Shown here in pieces: positions 25,348-33,634 of a stretch of DNA of 64,000 bases (its first letter is position 1; the number at the start of each line of letters is the position of its first letter). The DNA is from an uncultured Blautia sp. (GTDB lineage: Bacteria; Bacillota; Clostridia; Lachnospirales; Lachnospiraceae). The stretch covers positions 1 through 64,000 of the forward strand of contig NZ_CAKROJ010000002.1 in the NCBI RefSeq assembly GCF_934372025.1, written 5' to 3'. The position numbers and the translations under genes were made by a program. Under the pieces are notes generated by a model, which was not told where the DNA came from, ran no database searches, and saw only the letters and a list, made by a program, of their open reading frames with translations.

Positions 25348-26535
25348 TCATTTTGTGGTGCGTTCCGCGAAGAACAGGACGATCAGCGCCCCGATAAAGG
25401 CAGAAATCGTAGCAAAGAGCAACATGGAATGTACGCCCGCGACATCAATCAGTGCTCCGCCAAGGAGAGATGCAAGGACGCTGCCGAGTGTGTAGGCCAT
25501 GGTGAAATAAGCCTGTCCTTTAATGACATCTTCCGGTTCCATGATTGCGTTTACATAATATACAGAAGCAGCAGTCATCAGGCCCCAGCCGAGCATCTGG
25601 AAGACCTGAATGCCATAAAATACAGGAATCCCAGGAGCAAGCAGAGTACAAAGCGCTTTTAGTGTAAAAAAGATTCCGGCAATTTTTATCAGAATATCAC
25701 AGCGGAATTTTCTGATGATATATCCAAAGAGGAAAAGTGTAGGCAGTTCACATATTGCAGCAATGGCTGAAGCAGTTCCCATTTCTGCACTTCCGCCTCC
25801 TTTTGCCTGGGCAATCTGAAAATTGAAATTATTCAGAAGTACATGACTGAGGTAAATAAAAATACATCCCAGCAGAACCAGTGAAAATCGTTTGTATTTT
25901 TTGAAAAAAATAAATGGATTACTGGTTGCTTTTTTATTTGTGACATCAGTGTCCGAGGAGACTGCATTTACCCTGGAGAAAGGAAAGAGTGCAAGAACTC
26001 CGAGTGTCAGAAGCGTGAGAAGTGTCACAGAGGCAGGGATAGAAAATGGACCGGATTTAACCGTGATAAGTCCAAGAACGTAACAGATGCATGCATATGC
26101 AACCGATCCCATCCCACGTGCAAGTCCGAAGTTGAGAGCATGTCCCTGGTTGATACTTTCCATACCCAATGAATTGATGAAAGGTGTCAGCAGCTGCAGC
26201 AGGGCAATACTGGAACCGTAGAGAAGTCCGGTAAGTATGAGAGAATGGGAAAAAAACAATCCAATTCCAAGAATCAGCTGAAGAATATACATCAGCTGGA
26301 TCAGTTTTTTCAGAGAAGGACTTTGCGGCTGGTCAGCGTAACCGGCAAGAACCGGCTGAAGGAAAGCGGAGAGAATCCCGGCCAGGGCAGCAATGATGCC
26401 AATCTGAGTATTTGTAAATCCTCCGGACAGAAGATAAAATCCGGAAAAACTCATGATTGCAGCAAAATACATCCAATACAGACCCTGAATGGCGGCATAG
26501 GGAGCAGTTAGATTTTTAGAATTAAAAGATGACAT
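25348..26535 (-). CDS. MFS transporter (LacY/phenylpropionate-permease-like)
   Basis: 396-aa major facilitator with about 12 hydrophobic segments. The frame can be extended to 26709, but ATG 26535 (MSSFNSKNLTAPYAAIQG) has AAAGGAG upstream, and the extension would cross the promoter and the divergent gene. N-terminal YAAIQGLYWMYFAAIMSFSGFYLL and GIIAALAGILSAFLQPVLAG resemble the MFS_1_like group that includes HcaT and LacY-type permeases. The substrate cannot be told. It shares an intergenic region with a divergent flavoredoxin-like gene. Confidence 0.85.
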   Translation of the reverse strand: MSSFNSKNLTAPYAAIQGLYWMYFAAIMSFSGFYLLSGGFTNTQIGIIAALAGILSAFLQPVLAGYADQPQSPSLKKLIQLMYILQLILGIGLFFSHSLILTGLLYGSSIALLQLLTPFINSLGMESINQGHALNFGLARGMGSVAYACICYVLGLITVKSGPFSIPASVTLLTLLTLGVLALFPFSRVNAVSSDTDVTNKKATSNPFIFFKKYKRFSLVLLGCIFIYLSHVLLNNFNFQIAQAKGGGSAEMGTASAIAAICELPTLFLFGYIIRKFRCDILIKIAGIFFTLKALCTLLAPGIPVFYGIQVFQMLGWGLMTAASVYYVNAIMEPEDVIKGQAYFTMAYTLGSVLASLLGGALIDVAGVHSMLLFATISAFIGALIVLFFAERTTK

Positions 26536-26568
26536 AGTATTTGGAACTCCTTTGTATAAATTATATTT

Positions 26569-26597
26569 ATTATACACATAACAGAGGAATGGATAAA
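26569..26597 (-). promoter_or_regulatory. Promoter of the MFS gene
   Basis: Minus strand TTTATC (26597-26592) and TATAAT (26574-26569), 17 bp apart. Confidence 0.55.
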
Positions 26598-26679
26598 GTA
26601 CAAAATGCTTGCAGATTCTCTTTTTTTGTCTTAAGATAAATGACAGAAAATGCTTGCGTGTAAAGGAGAAAATTAAATT

Positions 26680-27216
26680 ATGAAGAAAAAAATAGATGTA
26701 TTTGAACACATAGGAGAAATTCTCAAGGGAGTAAAGAAGGGCGTCCTGATTACCGGTAAGGCAGATGACAGAGTGAATTCAATGACAATTTCCTGGGGAA
26801 TGGCCGGTATAGAATGGGGAAAACCAGTATTTATCACATTTATCAGAGAAAGCCGTTTTACAAGAAGTCTTATTGAGAAAAACGGTGAGTTTACTGTAAA
26901 TATTCCTATTGATGACAGTGCTAAAGATATTTTGGCTTTCTGTGGATCAAAATCAGGAAGAGATGTTGATAAGGCAAAAGAACTTGGATTGACATATGAA
27001 GAGCCGGAAATGATTTCTGTTCCGGGAATAAAAGAACTTCCTCTGACTTTGGAGTGCAGGGTTGTTTACAAACAGACACAGGATACCTCTGCAATGACTG
27101 AAGAGAACAGAGATAAATTTTATCCGCAGAATGTAGACAGCCTTTTTACAGGTTCAAACAGAGATACTCATGTAGCGTATTATGGAGAAATCGTAAACGC
27201 ATATGTGATTGAGTAA
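26680..27216 (+). CDS. Flavin reductase / flavoredoxin-like FMN-binding protein
   Basis: 178-aa protein of the FMN-binding split-barrel fold. The N-terminal segment KKGVLITGKADDRVNSMTISW is the usual FMN-phosphate-contacting region, followed by GKPVFITFIRESRFT and GEFTVNIP. The length fits flavoredoxin-like electron carriers or reductases of anaerobes. SD aaaggag precedes ATG with a 10-nt spacer. It is divergent from the MFS gene and ends at a strong terminator, so it is monocistronic. The electron donor and acceptor are unknown. Confidence 0.85.
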   Translation: MKKKIDVFEHIGEILKGVKKGVLITGKADDRVNSMTISWGMAGIEWGKPVFITFIRESRFTRSLIEKNGEFTVNIPIDDSAKDILAFCGSKSGRDVDKAKELGLTYEEPEMISVPGIKELPLTLECRVVYKQTQDTSAMTEENRDKFYPQNVDSLFTGSNRDTHVAYYGEIVNAYVIE

Positions 27217-27242
27217 GGAATACGGCAGTACTGACAGGAATG

Positions 27243-27269
27243 CAGCTCCCCACCAGGGGAGCTGTTTTT
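27243..27269. terminator. Terminator between the flavoredoxin-like gene and cotJC
   Basis: CAGCTCCCC (27243-27251), loop ACCA, GGGGAGCTG (27256-27264), then TTTTT. The genes are convergent. Confidence 0.9.
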
Positions 27270-27276
27270 GAAAAGG

Positions 27277-27903
27277 TTATGAATTCTTGCAGGATGCTTC
27301 ACATGGACAGTCAAAGTCCGGGTTGAATGCATAGAAATTTTTGGCGTCAAGCTGTTCCTGTACAGAACGAAGTGCCTCACCAAAACGCTGGAAGTGTACA
27401 ATTTCTCTTGCACGGAGAAAGCGGATAGGATCAGCAATTTCCGGAATGTCACGTACTACCCGGAGAATATTATCATAGGTGGCACGGGCTTTCTGTTCAG
27501 CGGCAAGATCTTCAAAAAGATCAGTGATCGGATCTCCTTTGCTCTGGAATTCACATGCATTAAAAGGAATTCCACCGGCAGCCTGCGGCCATATGCCCAC
27601 CGTATGGTCTATATAATACGGACCTAATCCACTTTTTTCAATTTCTTCCATAGAAAGGTCTTTTGTGAGCTGATGGACAATTGTGGATACCATTTCCAAG
27701 TGAGCCAGTTCTTCAGTTCCAATATCATTGAGCACTGCTGTTGCCATACGATTAGGCATTGCGAATCGCTGGGAAAGATATCTCATAGATGCACCAATCT
27801 CGCCATCCGGTCCACCGTATTGACTCATGATGAACTGTGCGATTTTCGCATTGGGAGTTTTAATATTTACCGGATATTGAAGTCTTTTTTCATAATTCCA
27901 CAT
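27277..27903 (-). CDS. cotJC: Spore coat protein CotJC, manganese-catalase-like
   Basis: 208-aa spore-coat component with a ferritin-like dimanganese catalase fold. Helix motifs carrying metal ligands are visible: GEIGASMRYLSQRF, IGTEELAHLEMV, a later AAEQKARATYDNILR and REIVHFQRFGEALR. The sequence ends with a Cys-containing tail (FDCPCEASCKNS) that could crosslink into the coat. Third gene of cotJABC; 3 bp separate it from cotJB. Expression in the mother cell during sporulation is expected from family knowledge, but no sigma-E box could be fixed upstream of cotJA. Confidence 0.95.
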   Translation of the reverse strand: MWNYEKRLQYPVNIKTPNAKIAQFIMSQYGGPDGEIGASMRYLSQRFAMPNRMATAVLNDIGTEELAHLEMVSTIVHQLTKDLSMEEIEKSGLGPYYIDHTVGIWPQAAGGIPFNACEFQSKGDPITDLFEDLAAEQKARATYDNILRVVRDIPEIADPIRFLRAREIVHFQRFGEALRSVQEQLDAKNFYAFNPDFDCPCEASCKNS

Positions 27904-27906
27904 AAA

Positions 27907-28191
27907 TTATCTGCAGCCTCCTTTCGTTTCCCAGGGGAAGGGCTGCTGTACCCATTTCCAGGTATCGCCGCCGGATTCAAGAGCATCATCCACAGTCAGT
28001 GGTCCATAGCAGCGGGCATATTCTTTCATCAGTTCCTGACGCTCCCGCTCGCATTCCTGATAAAAAGAAAGTGCTTTTTCACAACATGGATGGGTATCCA
28101 GATAAAGCAGAATGTCATCTACTGCAAAGCTGACCTCGTTAATACGATTTAATAATTTTTCACGGGGAGTACATTGAGTAGAATACATCAT
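27907..28191 (-). CDS. cotJB: Spore coat protein CotJB
   Basis: 94-aa coat protein with the CotJB pattern: LLNRINEVSFAVDDILLYLDTHP near the start, ECERERQELMKEYARCYGPLT in the middle and WKWVQQPFPWE near the end. Start ATG 28191 overlaps the cotJA stop (ATGA); ATG 28188 is the second Met. Together with CotJA and CotJC it forms a polymerising coat assembly. A Gly-Gly-Cys-Arg end is seen. Confidence 0.95.
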   Translation of the reverse strand: MMYSTQCTPREKLLNRINEVSFAVDDILLYLDTHPCCEKALSFYQECERERQELMKEYARCYGPLTVDDALESGGDTWKWVQQPFPWETKGGCR

Positions 28192-28520
28192 TTACATACA
28201 CCTCGCTTTCCACAAAATGGTTTACAGAGCTGCGGAAAAACAGTTCCGACTTTTACTGCATAACAAAGATCATACGTAGTTGTGAATTTCTGACAGGGAA
28301 CATAGGCCATGGCAGGTTCCATCTGATCAATATGCGTATACAATTCAGAAACTTCTGTTCTGGCATCCGGAAGATGACACTGACATGAAGCTGGTCTGGC
28401 AGGTTGCGTTCTGGAATTATTTCGGCATGCACATTTCTGTTCTGCCATCATTTCCCGGGCTATTCCGCAGGTTGCATTATATGGGCGTCCACATGGACGG
28501 TTCATCTGATAATTTTCCAT
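28188..28520 (-). CDS. cotJA: Spore coat-associated protein CotJA
   Basis: 110-aa cysteine-rich protein. ATG 28520 (MENYQMNRPCGRPYN) is preceded by AAAGGA at good spacing; an upstream TTG is less likely. The N-terminal half is an Arg/Cys/Pro-rich, low-complexity stretch with about eight Cys. The C-terminal half is the CotJA domain: AMAYVPCQKFTTTYDLCYAV followed by GTVFPQLCKPFCG. It opens the cotJABC operon and is needed for CotJC placement in the coat of related species. Confidence 0.93.
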   Translation of the reverse strand: MENYQMNRPCGRPYNATCGIAREMMAEQKCACRNNSRTQPARPASCQCHLPDARTEVSELYTHIDQMEPAMAYVPCQKFTTTYDLCYAVKVGTVFPQLCKPFCGKRGVCK

Positions 28521-28665
28521 GAGCAAATCCTTTCTGTCACAAAAGTTATGTCTCTATATTTTATGACATAAATATGGAATGGTGTGCATAGAAAATCAGA
28601 AAATTGATCTGGCAGTAACCACTTTAATACAATATTTATGAAAAAAGCTGGAGACCTATTGTAAA

Positions 28666-28694
28666 TTGACAAAAATAGTGGTATTCTGTAGAAA
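28666..28694 (+). promoter_or_regulatory. Promoter of the cobalamin-riboswitch operon
   Basis: TTGACA (28666-28671), 17-bp spacer, weak -10 TAGAAA (28689-28694), just ahead of the riboswitch. Confidence 0.55.
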
Positions 28695-28710
28695 ATTGAA
28701 TAATAAAAAT

Positions 28711-28895
28711 ATCAGGTGCAGATGTTGTATATCGACAACATCAGTTAAAAGGGAAACAGGTGCAAGGCCTGTACGATCTCGTCACTGTATACGGGGAATG
28801 CGAAATCACGTGCGATGGCACAGTCACTGGGAGATTGGGAAGACGATTTCAGCGTGTTGATCCGTGAGTCAGGAAACCTGCCTGCTATTGGTACG
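28711..28895 (+). promoter_or_regulatory. Cobalamin riboswitch
   Basis: The core reads AAAAGGGAAACAGGTGCAAG, then CGTCACTGTATACGGGG, CAGTCACTGGGAGATTGGGAAG and the B12 box GAGTCAGGAAACCTGCCTGC (28866-28885), in the canonical order. Ends are approximate. Downstream GGTAC/GTACC pairing and a terminator form the expression platform. Expected effect: the operon is shut off when adenosylcobalamin or a related corrinoid is abundant. Confidence 0.92.
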
Positions 28896-28942
28896 GGAAT
28901 TTTAATTCCGGATCACGAGTAATTGGTTGTACCATAATCCAG

Positions 28943-28972
28943 AAACTCTTAGCCCGGCGCAGGAGTTTTTTT
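28943..28972 (+). terminator. Riboswitch-controlled terminator
   Basis: AAACTC (28943-28948) pairs with GAGTTT (28963-28968), with a G/C-rich loop and a run of seven T. It lies between the aptamer and the cbiK start. Confidence 0.75.
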
Positions 28973-29080
28973 ATTGTATCGAATATATTTTTGATAAATA
29001 GAATTTTCGCCCGAGCTTTTATCCGTACTTTGTTATTCATTTTAAATTTCATGGTAAAACAGTTACAGGAGGAAACAAAC

Positions 29081-30403
29081 ATGAAAAACAAAACTGTAAA
29101 AGCACTGGCACTGGCTATGACTGTAGCAACAGTCACAATGATGGGATCTGCAAGCATCTACGCATCTGATGATACTGCTGAGACAGCAACAGAAGAAACT
29201 GCTGAAACTACAGAAGCAGCAGATGGAGAAGAAGCTTCTGATGATCAGGCAGCAGCAGATGAAGTAGCAGCACTGATCGACAAGATCTATGTTCAGGAAA
29301 GAAACGACACAACAGATGAAGACTGTAAAGCTGCCAAAGAAGCATGGGATAAACTGACAGATGCTCAGAAGGAACTGGTTGAAGGCGAAGAAGCTGATCC
29401 GGATTACTTCGGTCGTGATACAGGTGATGCATCCAAAGATGATCCTCGTAACCAGGATGAAATCGGTGAGAATGAACTTCTTGTTGTAAGCTTTGGTACA
29501 TCTTTCAACGACAGCCGTGCTGAGGATATCAAAGGAATTGAAGACAAACTTCAGGAAGCATATCCGGACTGGTCTGTAAGACGTGCATTTACAGCTCAGA
29601 TCATCATTAACCATGTAGAGGCAAGAGATGATGAAGTGATCGACAACATGCAGCAGGCACTTGACCGTGCAGTTGCTAACGGAGTTAAAAATCTTGTTGT
29701 TCAGCCGACACATCTGATGCATGGTGCTGAATATGATGAAATGACAGAAGCAATCGATGGATATAAAGATAAATTTGAATCTGTTGCAATCGCAGAGCCA
29801 ATGCTTGGTGAAGTTGGCGATGACGCTACTGTTATCAACGATGACAAAAAAGCCGTTGCACAGGCTATCACAGATGAAGCTTGCAAAGAAGCCGGATATG
29901 ACAGCATGGAAGCTGCAGCAGAAGACGGAACAGCATTTGTATTCATGGGACATGGTACTTCCCATACAGCAAATGTAACATATGATCAGATGCAGACACA
30001 GATGGAAGATCTTGGACTTACTAACGCTTTCATCGGTACAGTAGAAGGCAAACCAGAAGATACAGAATGCCAGGCTGTTATTGCAAAAGTTAAAGATGCA
30101 GGATTCAAGAAAGTTGTTCTTCGTCCGCTGATGGTTGTTGCCGGTGACCATGCAAACAACGATATGGCTGGAGATGACGACGATTCCTGGAAATCTCAGT
30201 TTGAAGCAGCTGGAGCATTTGACAGCGTTGACTGCCAGATTGCCGGACTTGGAAGAATTGAAGCTGTAGAAAATCTGTATGTAGAGCATACAAAAGCTGC
30301 AATTGATTCTCTTGGAACAGCTGAAGACACAGAAGCAGCTGCAGAAGAGTCCGCAGAAGTAGCAGATGATTCTGCTGAAACAACAGAAGAAGCAGCAGAA
30401 TAA
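29081..30403 (+). CDS. cbiK: Exported CbiK-type cobaltochelatase
   Basis: 440-aa secreted protein. ATG 29081 (MKNKTVKALALAM) follows SD aggagg. A signal peptide (residues 1-28, ...SASIYA) is followed by an acidic Ala/Glu/Thr linker and a small helical insert. The CbiK chelatase domain (about 125-405) has LLVVSFGTSFNDSR, FTAQIIIN, the metal-binding histidines His291 (MGHGTSH) and His357 (VVAGDHANNDM), and GLGRIEAVENLYVEH. An acidic Glu/Ala/Thr tail ends it. CbiK normally inserts cobalt into sirohydrochlorin in the cytosol. Export here, next to a NEAT-like protein and an ABC importer under a cobalamin riboswitch, suggests metal insertion into, or removal from, a tetrapyrrole outside the membrane. 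The direction of the reaction cannot be told. Confidence 0.9.
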   Translation: MKNKTVKALALAMTVATVTMMGSASIYASDDTAETATEETAETTEAADGEEASDDQAAADEVAALIDKIYVQERNDTTDEDCKAAKEAWDKLTDAQKELVEGEEADPDYFGRDTGDASKDDPRNQDEIGENELLVVSFGTSFNDSRAEDIKGIEDKLQEAYPDWSVRRAFTAQIIINHVEARDDEVIDNMQQALDRAVANGVKNLVVQPTHLMHGAEYDEMTEAIDGYKDKFESVAIAEPMLGEVGDDATVINDDKKAVAQAITDEACKEAGYDSMEAAAEDGTAFVFMGHGTSHTANVTYDQMQTQMEDLGLTNAFIGTVEGKPEDTECQAVIAKVKDAGFKKVVLRPLMVVAGDHANNDMAGDDDDSWKSQFEAAGAFDSVDCQIAGLGRIEAVENLYVEHTKAAIDSLGTAEDTEAAAEESAEVADDSAETTEEAAE

Positions 30404-30434
30404 ATATATTTAAAAATATGTGATTAACGGGGCT

Positions 30435-30464
30435 TGCCCGGAGGGATTCAGGTTCCTCCGGGCA
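30435..30464 (+). other. Intercistronic GC-rich hairpin
   Basis: TGCCCGGAGG (30435-30444) pairs perfectly with CCTCCGGGCA (30455-30464). No T-run follows (TTTCCTG), so it is more likely an mRNA stabiliser, processing site or weak attenuator between cbiK and the next gene. Confidence 0.65.
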
Positions 30465-30492
30465 TTTCCTGTACAAATGGAGGATTTGTATT

Positions 30493-31416
30493 ATGAAACG
30501 TTCAGTGGCAATGATGGCATGTGTGTTAAGTGGAGTACTTATGATCAGCGCGTACAGTCCGGTTGTTTTTGCGGAAACAACTGAGAAGACAGAAGCTTCC
30601 AAAACAGATGAAGCAAAGGATGAATCCGAGAAAAAAGAAGATAGCGCAAAAGGAGAAGTCCTTGAAGATGGAGTATACAGTGCTGAATTTGATACTGACA
30701 GTAGCATGTTTCATGTGAATGAAGCAAATGATGGCAAGGGAACTCTGACAGTCAAAGATGGCAAGATGACAATCCATGTAAGCCTGAATTCAAAGAAGAT
30801 CGTAAATCTTTTTGTTGGAAAGGCAGAAGATGCCAAGAAAGACGGAGCTGAGATTCTTGAGCCGACAACAGATGAAGTAACTTACAGTGATGGATATAAG
30901 GAAGAAGTTTATGGCTTTGACATTCCGGTTCCTGCTATTGACGAAGAATTTGACGTTGCTCTGATCGGAAAGAAGAACAAATGGTACGATCATAAAGTAA
31001 AAGTAACAAATCCTCAGAAAGAAGCTGATGCTGAAGCTTCTGACACAAAAGAAACCGATGCAAAAAAAGCGACAGCTGAAGATCTGAAACTGGAAGATGG
31101 AGATTATACTGCAGATGTGAAGCTGGAAGGCGGATCCGGAAAGGCTACAGTGACTTCACCGGCCGAATTTTCAGTTAAAGATGGTAAGGTAACTGCATCA
31201 GTAGAATGGAGCAGCCCGTACTATGATTATATGCTGATCGGTGATGATAAATATGAACCGGTCAACAAGGATGGAAATTCAGTGTTTGAAATTCCGGTAG
31301 ATGGTTTTGATTATCCTATGGAAGTTACCGCGGACACGGTTGCAATGAGCACTCCTCATGAAATCGAATATACATTACAGTTTGATTCCGCAAGTATTAA
31401 AGAGGCAGAAAAATAA
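30493..31416 (+). CDS. Secreted two-domain NEAT-like ligand-binding protein
   Basis: 307-aa protein with signal peptide 1-28 (...SPVVFA), a charged Lys/Glu linker and two similar beta-rich domains (about 53-175 and 198-302). Both open with LEDG(V/D)Y(S/T)A and contain G-K-(G/A)-T-(L/V)-T, VKDGK(M/V)T and a Tyr in the following strands (KKNKWYDHKVKV and WSSPYYDYMLIG). This resembles NEAT domains, which bind haem, but is too divergent for certainty by eye. It lies 2 bp before the binding-protein gene. No lipobox or sortase signal is visible. A probable role is capture of a tetrapyrrole or corrinoid and hand-over to the ABC importer. Confidence 0.65.
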   Translation: MKRSVAMMACVLSGVLMISAYSPVVFAETTEKTEASKTDEAKDESEKKEDSAKGEVLEDGVYSAEFDTDSSMFHVNEANDGKGTLTVKDGKMTIHVSLNSKKIVNLFVGKAEDAKKDGAEILEPTTDEVTYSDGYKEEVYGFDIPVPAIDEEFDVALIGKKNKWYDHKVKVTNPQKEADAEASDTKETDAKKATAEDLKLEDGDYTADVKLEGGSGKATVTSPAEFSVKDGKVTASVEWSSPYYDYMLIGDDKYEPVNKDGNSVFEIPVDGFDYPMEVTADTVAMSTPHEIEYTLQFDSASIKEAEK

Positions 31417-31418
31417 AA

Positions 31419-32603
31419 ATGAGAAAAACGTTACGCATTTTTTTATGCGCAGCATTGAGCGCATCAATGATGCTGACTGTACCTGTATGGGCCCAGTCAG
31501 CGGATGAAAAAGAGACAACAGAAACAACAGAAAGCAATGCCGTCAGACAGGATCTGGCCGGTTTAAAATATGATCACAGTCTTGAATTACAGTATGCAGA
31601 CCAGTTTTCAGTAGATTATTACGAAGATGGTTATGCACTTATCACAATTGTTGGAGACGGACAGTTCCTTCTTGTTCCGGAAGGAAAAGAAGCTCCGGAT
31701 GGCCTGGACAGTGATATTGCAGTTATTAAACAGCCGCTTGATAATATCTATCTTGTGGCAACATCGGCGATGGATCTTTTCTGTGCACTGGATGGCCTGG
31801 ACAGTATCAGCCTTTCAGGAACTAATGCAGACGGCTGGTATATCGACGAGGCTAAGAAGGCTCTGGAAGATGGAAGTATTTCTTTTGCTGGTAAGTACAG
31901 TGCACCGGATTATGAACTGATCCTTTCAAAAAAATGTGATCTTGCGATTGAATCAACAATGATCTACCATAAACCAGAAGTAAAAGAAAAGCTTGAACAG
32001 TTCGGGATTCCGGTTCTGGTAGAGCATTCCAGTTACGAAAGTCATCCGCTTGGCCGTACTGAGTGGCTGAAATTATATGGTGTTCTTCTTGGAAAGGAAG
32101 ACATGGCAGAAGAACTGTTTCAGAAACAGGTAGATAAGCTGAAAGCAGTTGAAGACAGTGAGTCTATCGGAAAAACAGTGGCTTTCTTCTATATTAATTC
32201 TGTAGGAGCAGCCAATGTTCGTAAATCGGGCGATTATGTGTCAAAGATGATCGAACTTGCCGGTGGAAAATATATTTTCAATGATCTTGGTGCAGAGGAT
32301 GATAACTCTCTTTCCACAATGAATATGCAGATGGAAGAGTTTTATGCCGGTGCCAAGGATGCGGATTATATTATCTACAACAGTACGATTGATGGTGAGC
32401 TGACTGATATCAGCCAGATGTTGGAGAAGAGTTCACTGCTTGCTGATTTTAAGGCAGTTAAGGACGGAAATGTCTGGTGTACCAATCAGAATCTGTTCCA
32501 GGAGACTATGGAACTTGGAACAATGATCGAAGATATTCATACTATGCTGACTTCAGACGATCCGAATCTGGACACGCTGACTTATATGCATAAATTAAAA
32601 TGA
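31419..32603 (+). CDS. ABC importer substrate-binding protein (FecB/BtuF-like, class III)
   Basis: 394-aa exported binding protein of the siderophore/haem/cobalamin class. Signal peptide 1-25 (...VPVWA-QS) lacks a lipobox. The Bgl-like lobes follow: VDYYEDGYALITIVGDGQFLLVPEG at the start of lobe one, then SMDLFCALDGLDSISLSG, KCDLAIESTMIYHKPEVKEKLEQFGIPVLVEHSSYESHPLGRTEWLKLYGVLLG, a linking helix, and in lobe two VRKSGDYVSKMIELAGGKYIF and ADYIIYNS. The specificity is not readable, but the riboswitch and neighbours favour a corrinoid or tetrapyrrole. The 2-bp gap upstream and the start overlap downstream show operon membership. Confidence 0.88.
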   Translation: MRKTLRIFLCAALSASMMLTVPVWAQSADEKETTETTESNAVRQDLAGLKYDHSLELQYADQFSVDYYEDGYALITIVGDGQFLLVPEGKEAPDGLDSDIAVIKQPLDNIYLVATSAMDLFCALDGLDSISLSGTNADGWYIDEAKKALEDGSISFAGKYSAPDYELILSKKCDLAIESTMIYHKPEVKEKLEQFGIPVLVEHSSYESHPLGRTEWLKLYGVLLGKEDMAEELFQKQVDKLKAVEDSESIGKTVAFFYINSVGAANVRKSGDYVSKMIELAGGKYIFNDLGAEDDNSLSTMNMQMEEFYAGAKDADYIIYNSTIDGELTDISQMLEKSSLLADFKAVKDGNVWCTNQNLFQETMELGTMIEDIHTMLTSDDPNLDTLTYMHKLK

Positions 32604-32617
32604 CGAGAGGAAGTAAC

Positions 32618-33634
32618 ATGCGGAAGAAATTACATTTCAGATATTGGCTGTCTTTTATAATATTGATAGTGCTTCTGCTGGTTTTTATATTCTGGAATAT
32701 CAATTCAGGAAGTATTTCTATTTCGCTGAAGGATATATTTCAGATACTGTTTCACAAAAACGGAGATGAGACTGCTTACAATATCGTCTGGGAGATAAGA
32801 CTGCCACGAATACTGGCAGCAGTGATTCTTGGAGGAGCGCTTTCGGTATCAGGTTTTCTTCTGCAGACATTTTTCGGAAATCCGATCGCAGGTCCTTTTG
32901 TACTTGGAATTTCATCAGGTGCAAAACTGATCGTGGCATTGACTATGATCTATCTGCTGGGAAAATCCATGGTAGCTACTTCAGGTCTGATGATCCTGGC
33001 TGCATTTACCGGTTCACTGATATCCATGGGATTTGTGCTTTTGATCTCACGAAAGGTAAAGCAGATGTCCATGCTTGTTGTCAGTGGTATCATGATTGGA
33101 TATATCTGTTCTGCAATAACTGATTTTGTAGTTACTTTTGCAGATGATTCCAATATTGTCAATCTTCATAACTGGTCTCTGGGAAGTTTCTCCGGAACAA
33201 GCTGGGATAATGTTTCTGTGATGGCAGTTGTGGTGTTTGCAGCACTTTTTCTTACATTTTTAATGTCCAAGCCGATCAGTGCATATCAGCTTGGCGAGGG
33301 CTATGCACAGAATATGGGAGTAAATATCAAAGCATTTCGTATTGCGTTGATCTTGCTTTCCAGTATTTTGTCAGCCTGCGTGACCGCTTTTGCCGGCCCG
33401 ATTTCCTTTGTTGGAATTGCAGTACCGCATCTTATTAAAAGTCTTATGAAAACATCAAAACCCCTTCTGGTGATTCCAGGATGTTTTCTGGGAGGCGCTG
33501 TATTCTGCCTCTTCTGTGACCTGATCGCAAGAACTGCTTTTGCACCGACAGAACTCAGTATCAGTTCTGTTACTGCAGTATTTGGAGCTCCGGTTGTGAT
33601 CTATATTATGATTCGAAGAAAGAGGATGGCCTGA
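32618..33634 (+). CDS. FecCD/BtuC-family ABC permease
   Basis: 338-aa membrane subunit of a siderophore/haem/cobalamin importer with about ten helices. ATG 32618 (MRKKLHFRYWLSF) has SD gaggaag; an ATG at 32600 overlapping the previous stop is an alternative. Family signatures: WEIRLPRILAAVILGGALSVSGFLLQ with FFGNPIAGPFVLGISSGA, GSFSGTSWDNV, and near the end GPISFVGIAVPHLIKSL followed by RTAFAPTELSISSVTAVFGAPVVIYIM. It functions with the ATPase, which overlaps its stop by 1 bp. Confidence 0.93.
   Translation: MRKKLHFRYWLSFIILIVLLLVFIFWNINSGSISISLKDIFQILFHKNGDETAYNIVWEIRLPRILAAVILGGALSVSGFLLQTFFGNPIAGPFVLGISSGAKLIVALTMIYLLGKSMVATSGLMILAAFTGSLISMGFVLLISRKVKQMSMLVVSGIMIGYICSAITDFVVTFADDSNIVNLHNWSLGSFSGTSWDNVSVMAVVVFAALFLTFLMSKPISAYQLGEGYAQNMGVNIKAFRIALILLSSILSACVTAFAGPISFVGIAVPHLIKSLMKTSKPLLVIPGCFLGGAVFCLFCDLIARTAFAPTELSISSVTAVFGAPVVIYIMIRRKRMA

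Noticed and set aside
28521..28620. Sigma-E promoter upstream of cotJA
   Set aside because: CATAAAAT on the minus strand resembles a sigma-E -10, but no -35 of the right type stands 14-15 bp upstream.
29063..30289. 408-aa frame on the minus strand opposite cbiK
   Set aside because: It is a mirror of the strongly biased cbiK codons. The translation is Cys/Phe/Ser-rich nonsense without an SD, while cbiK on the plus strand has clear motifs.
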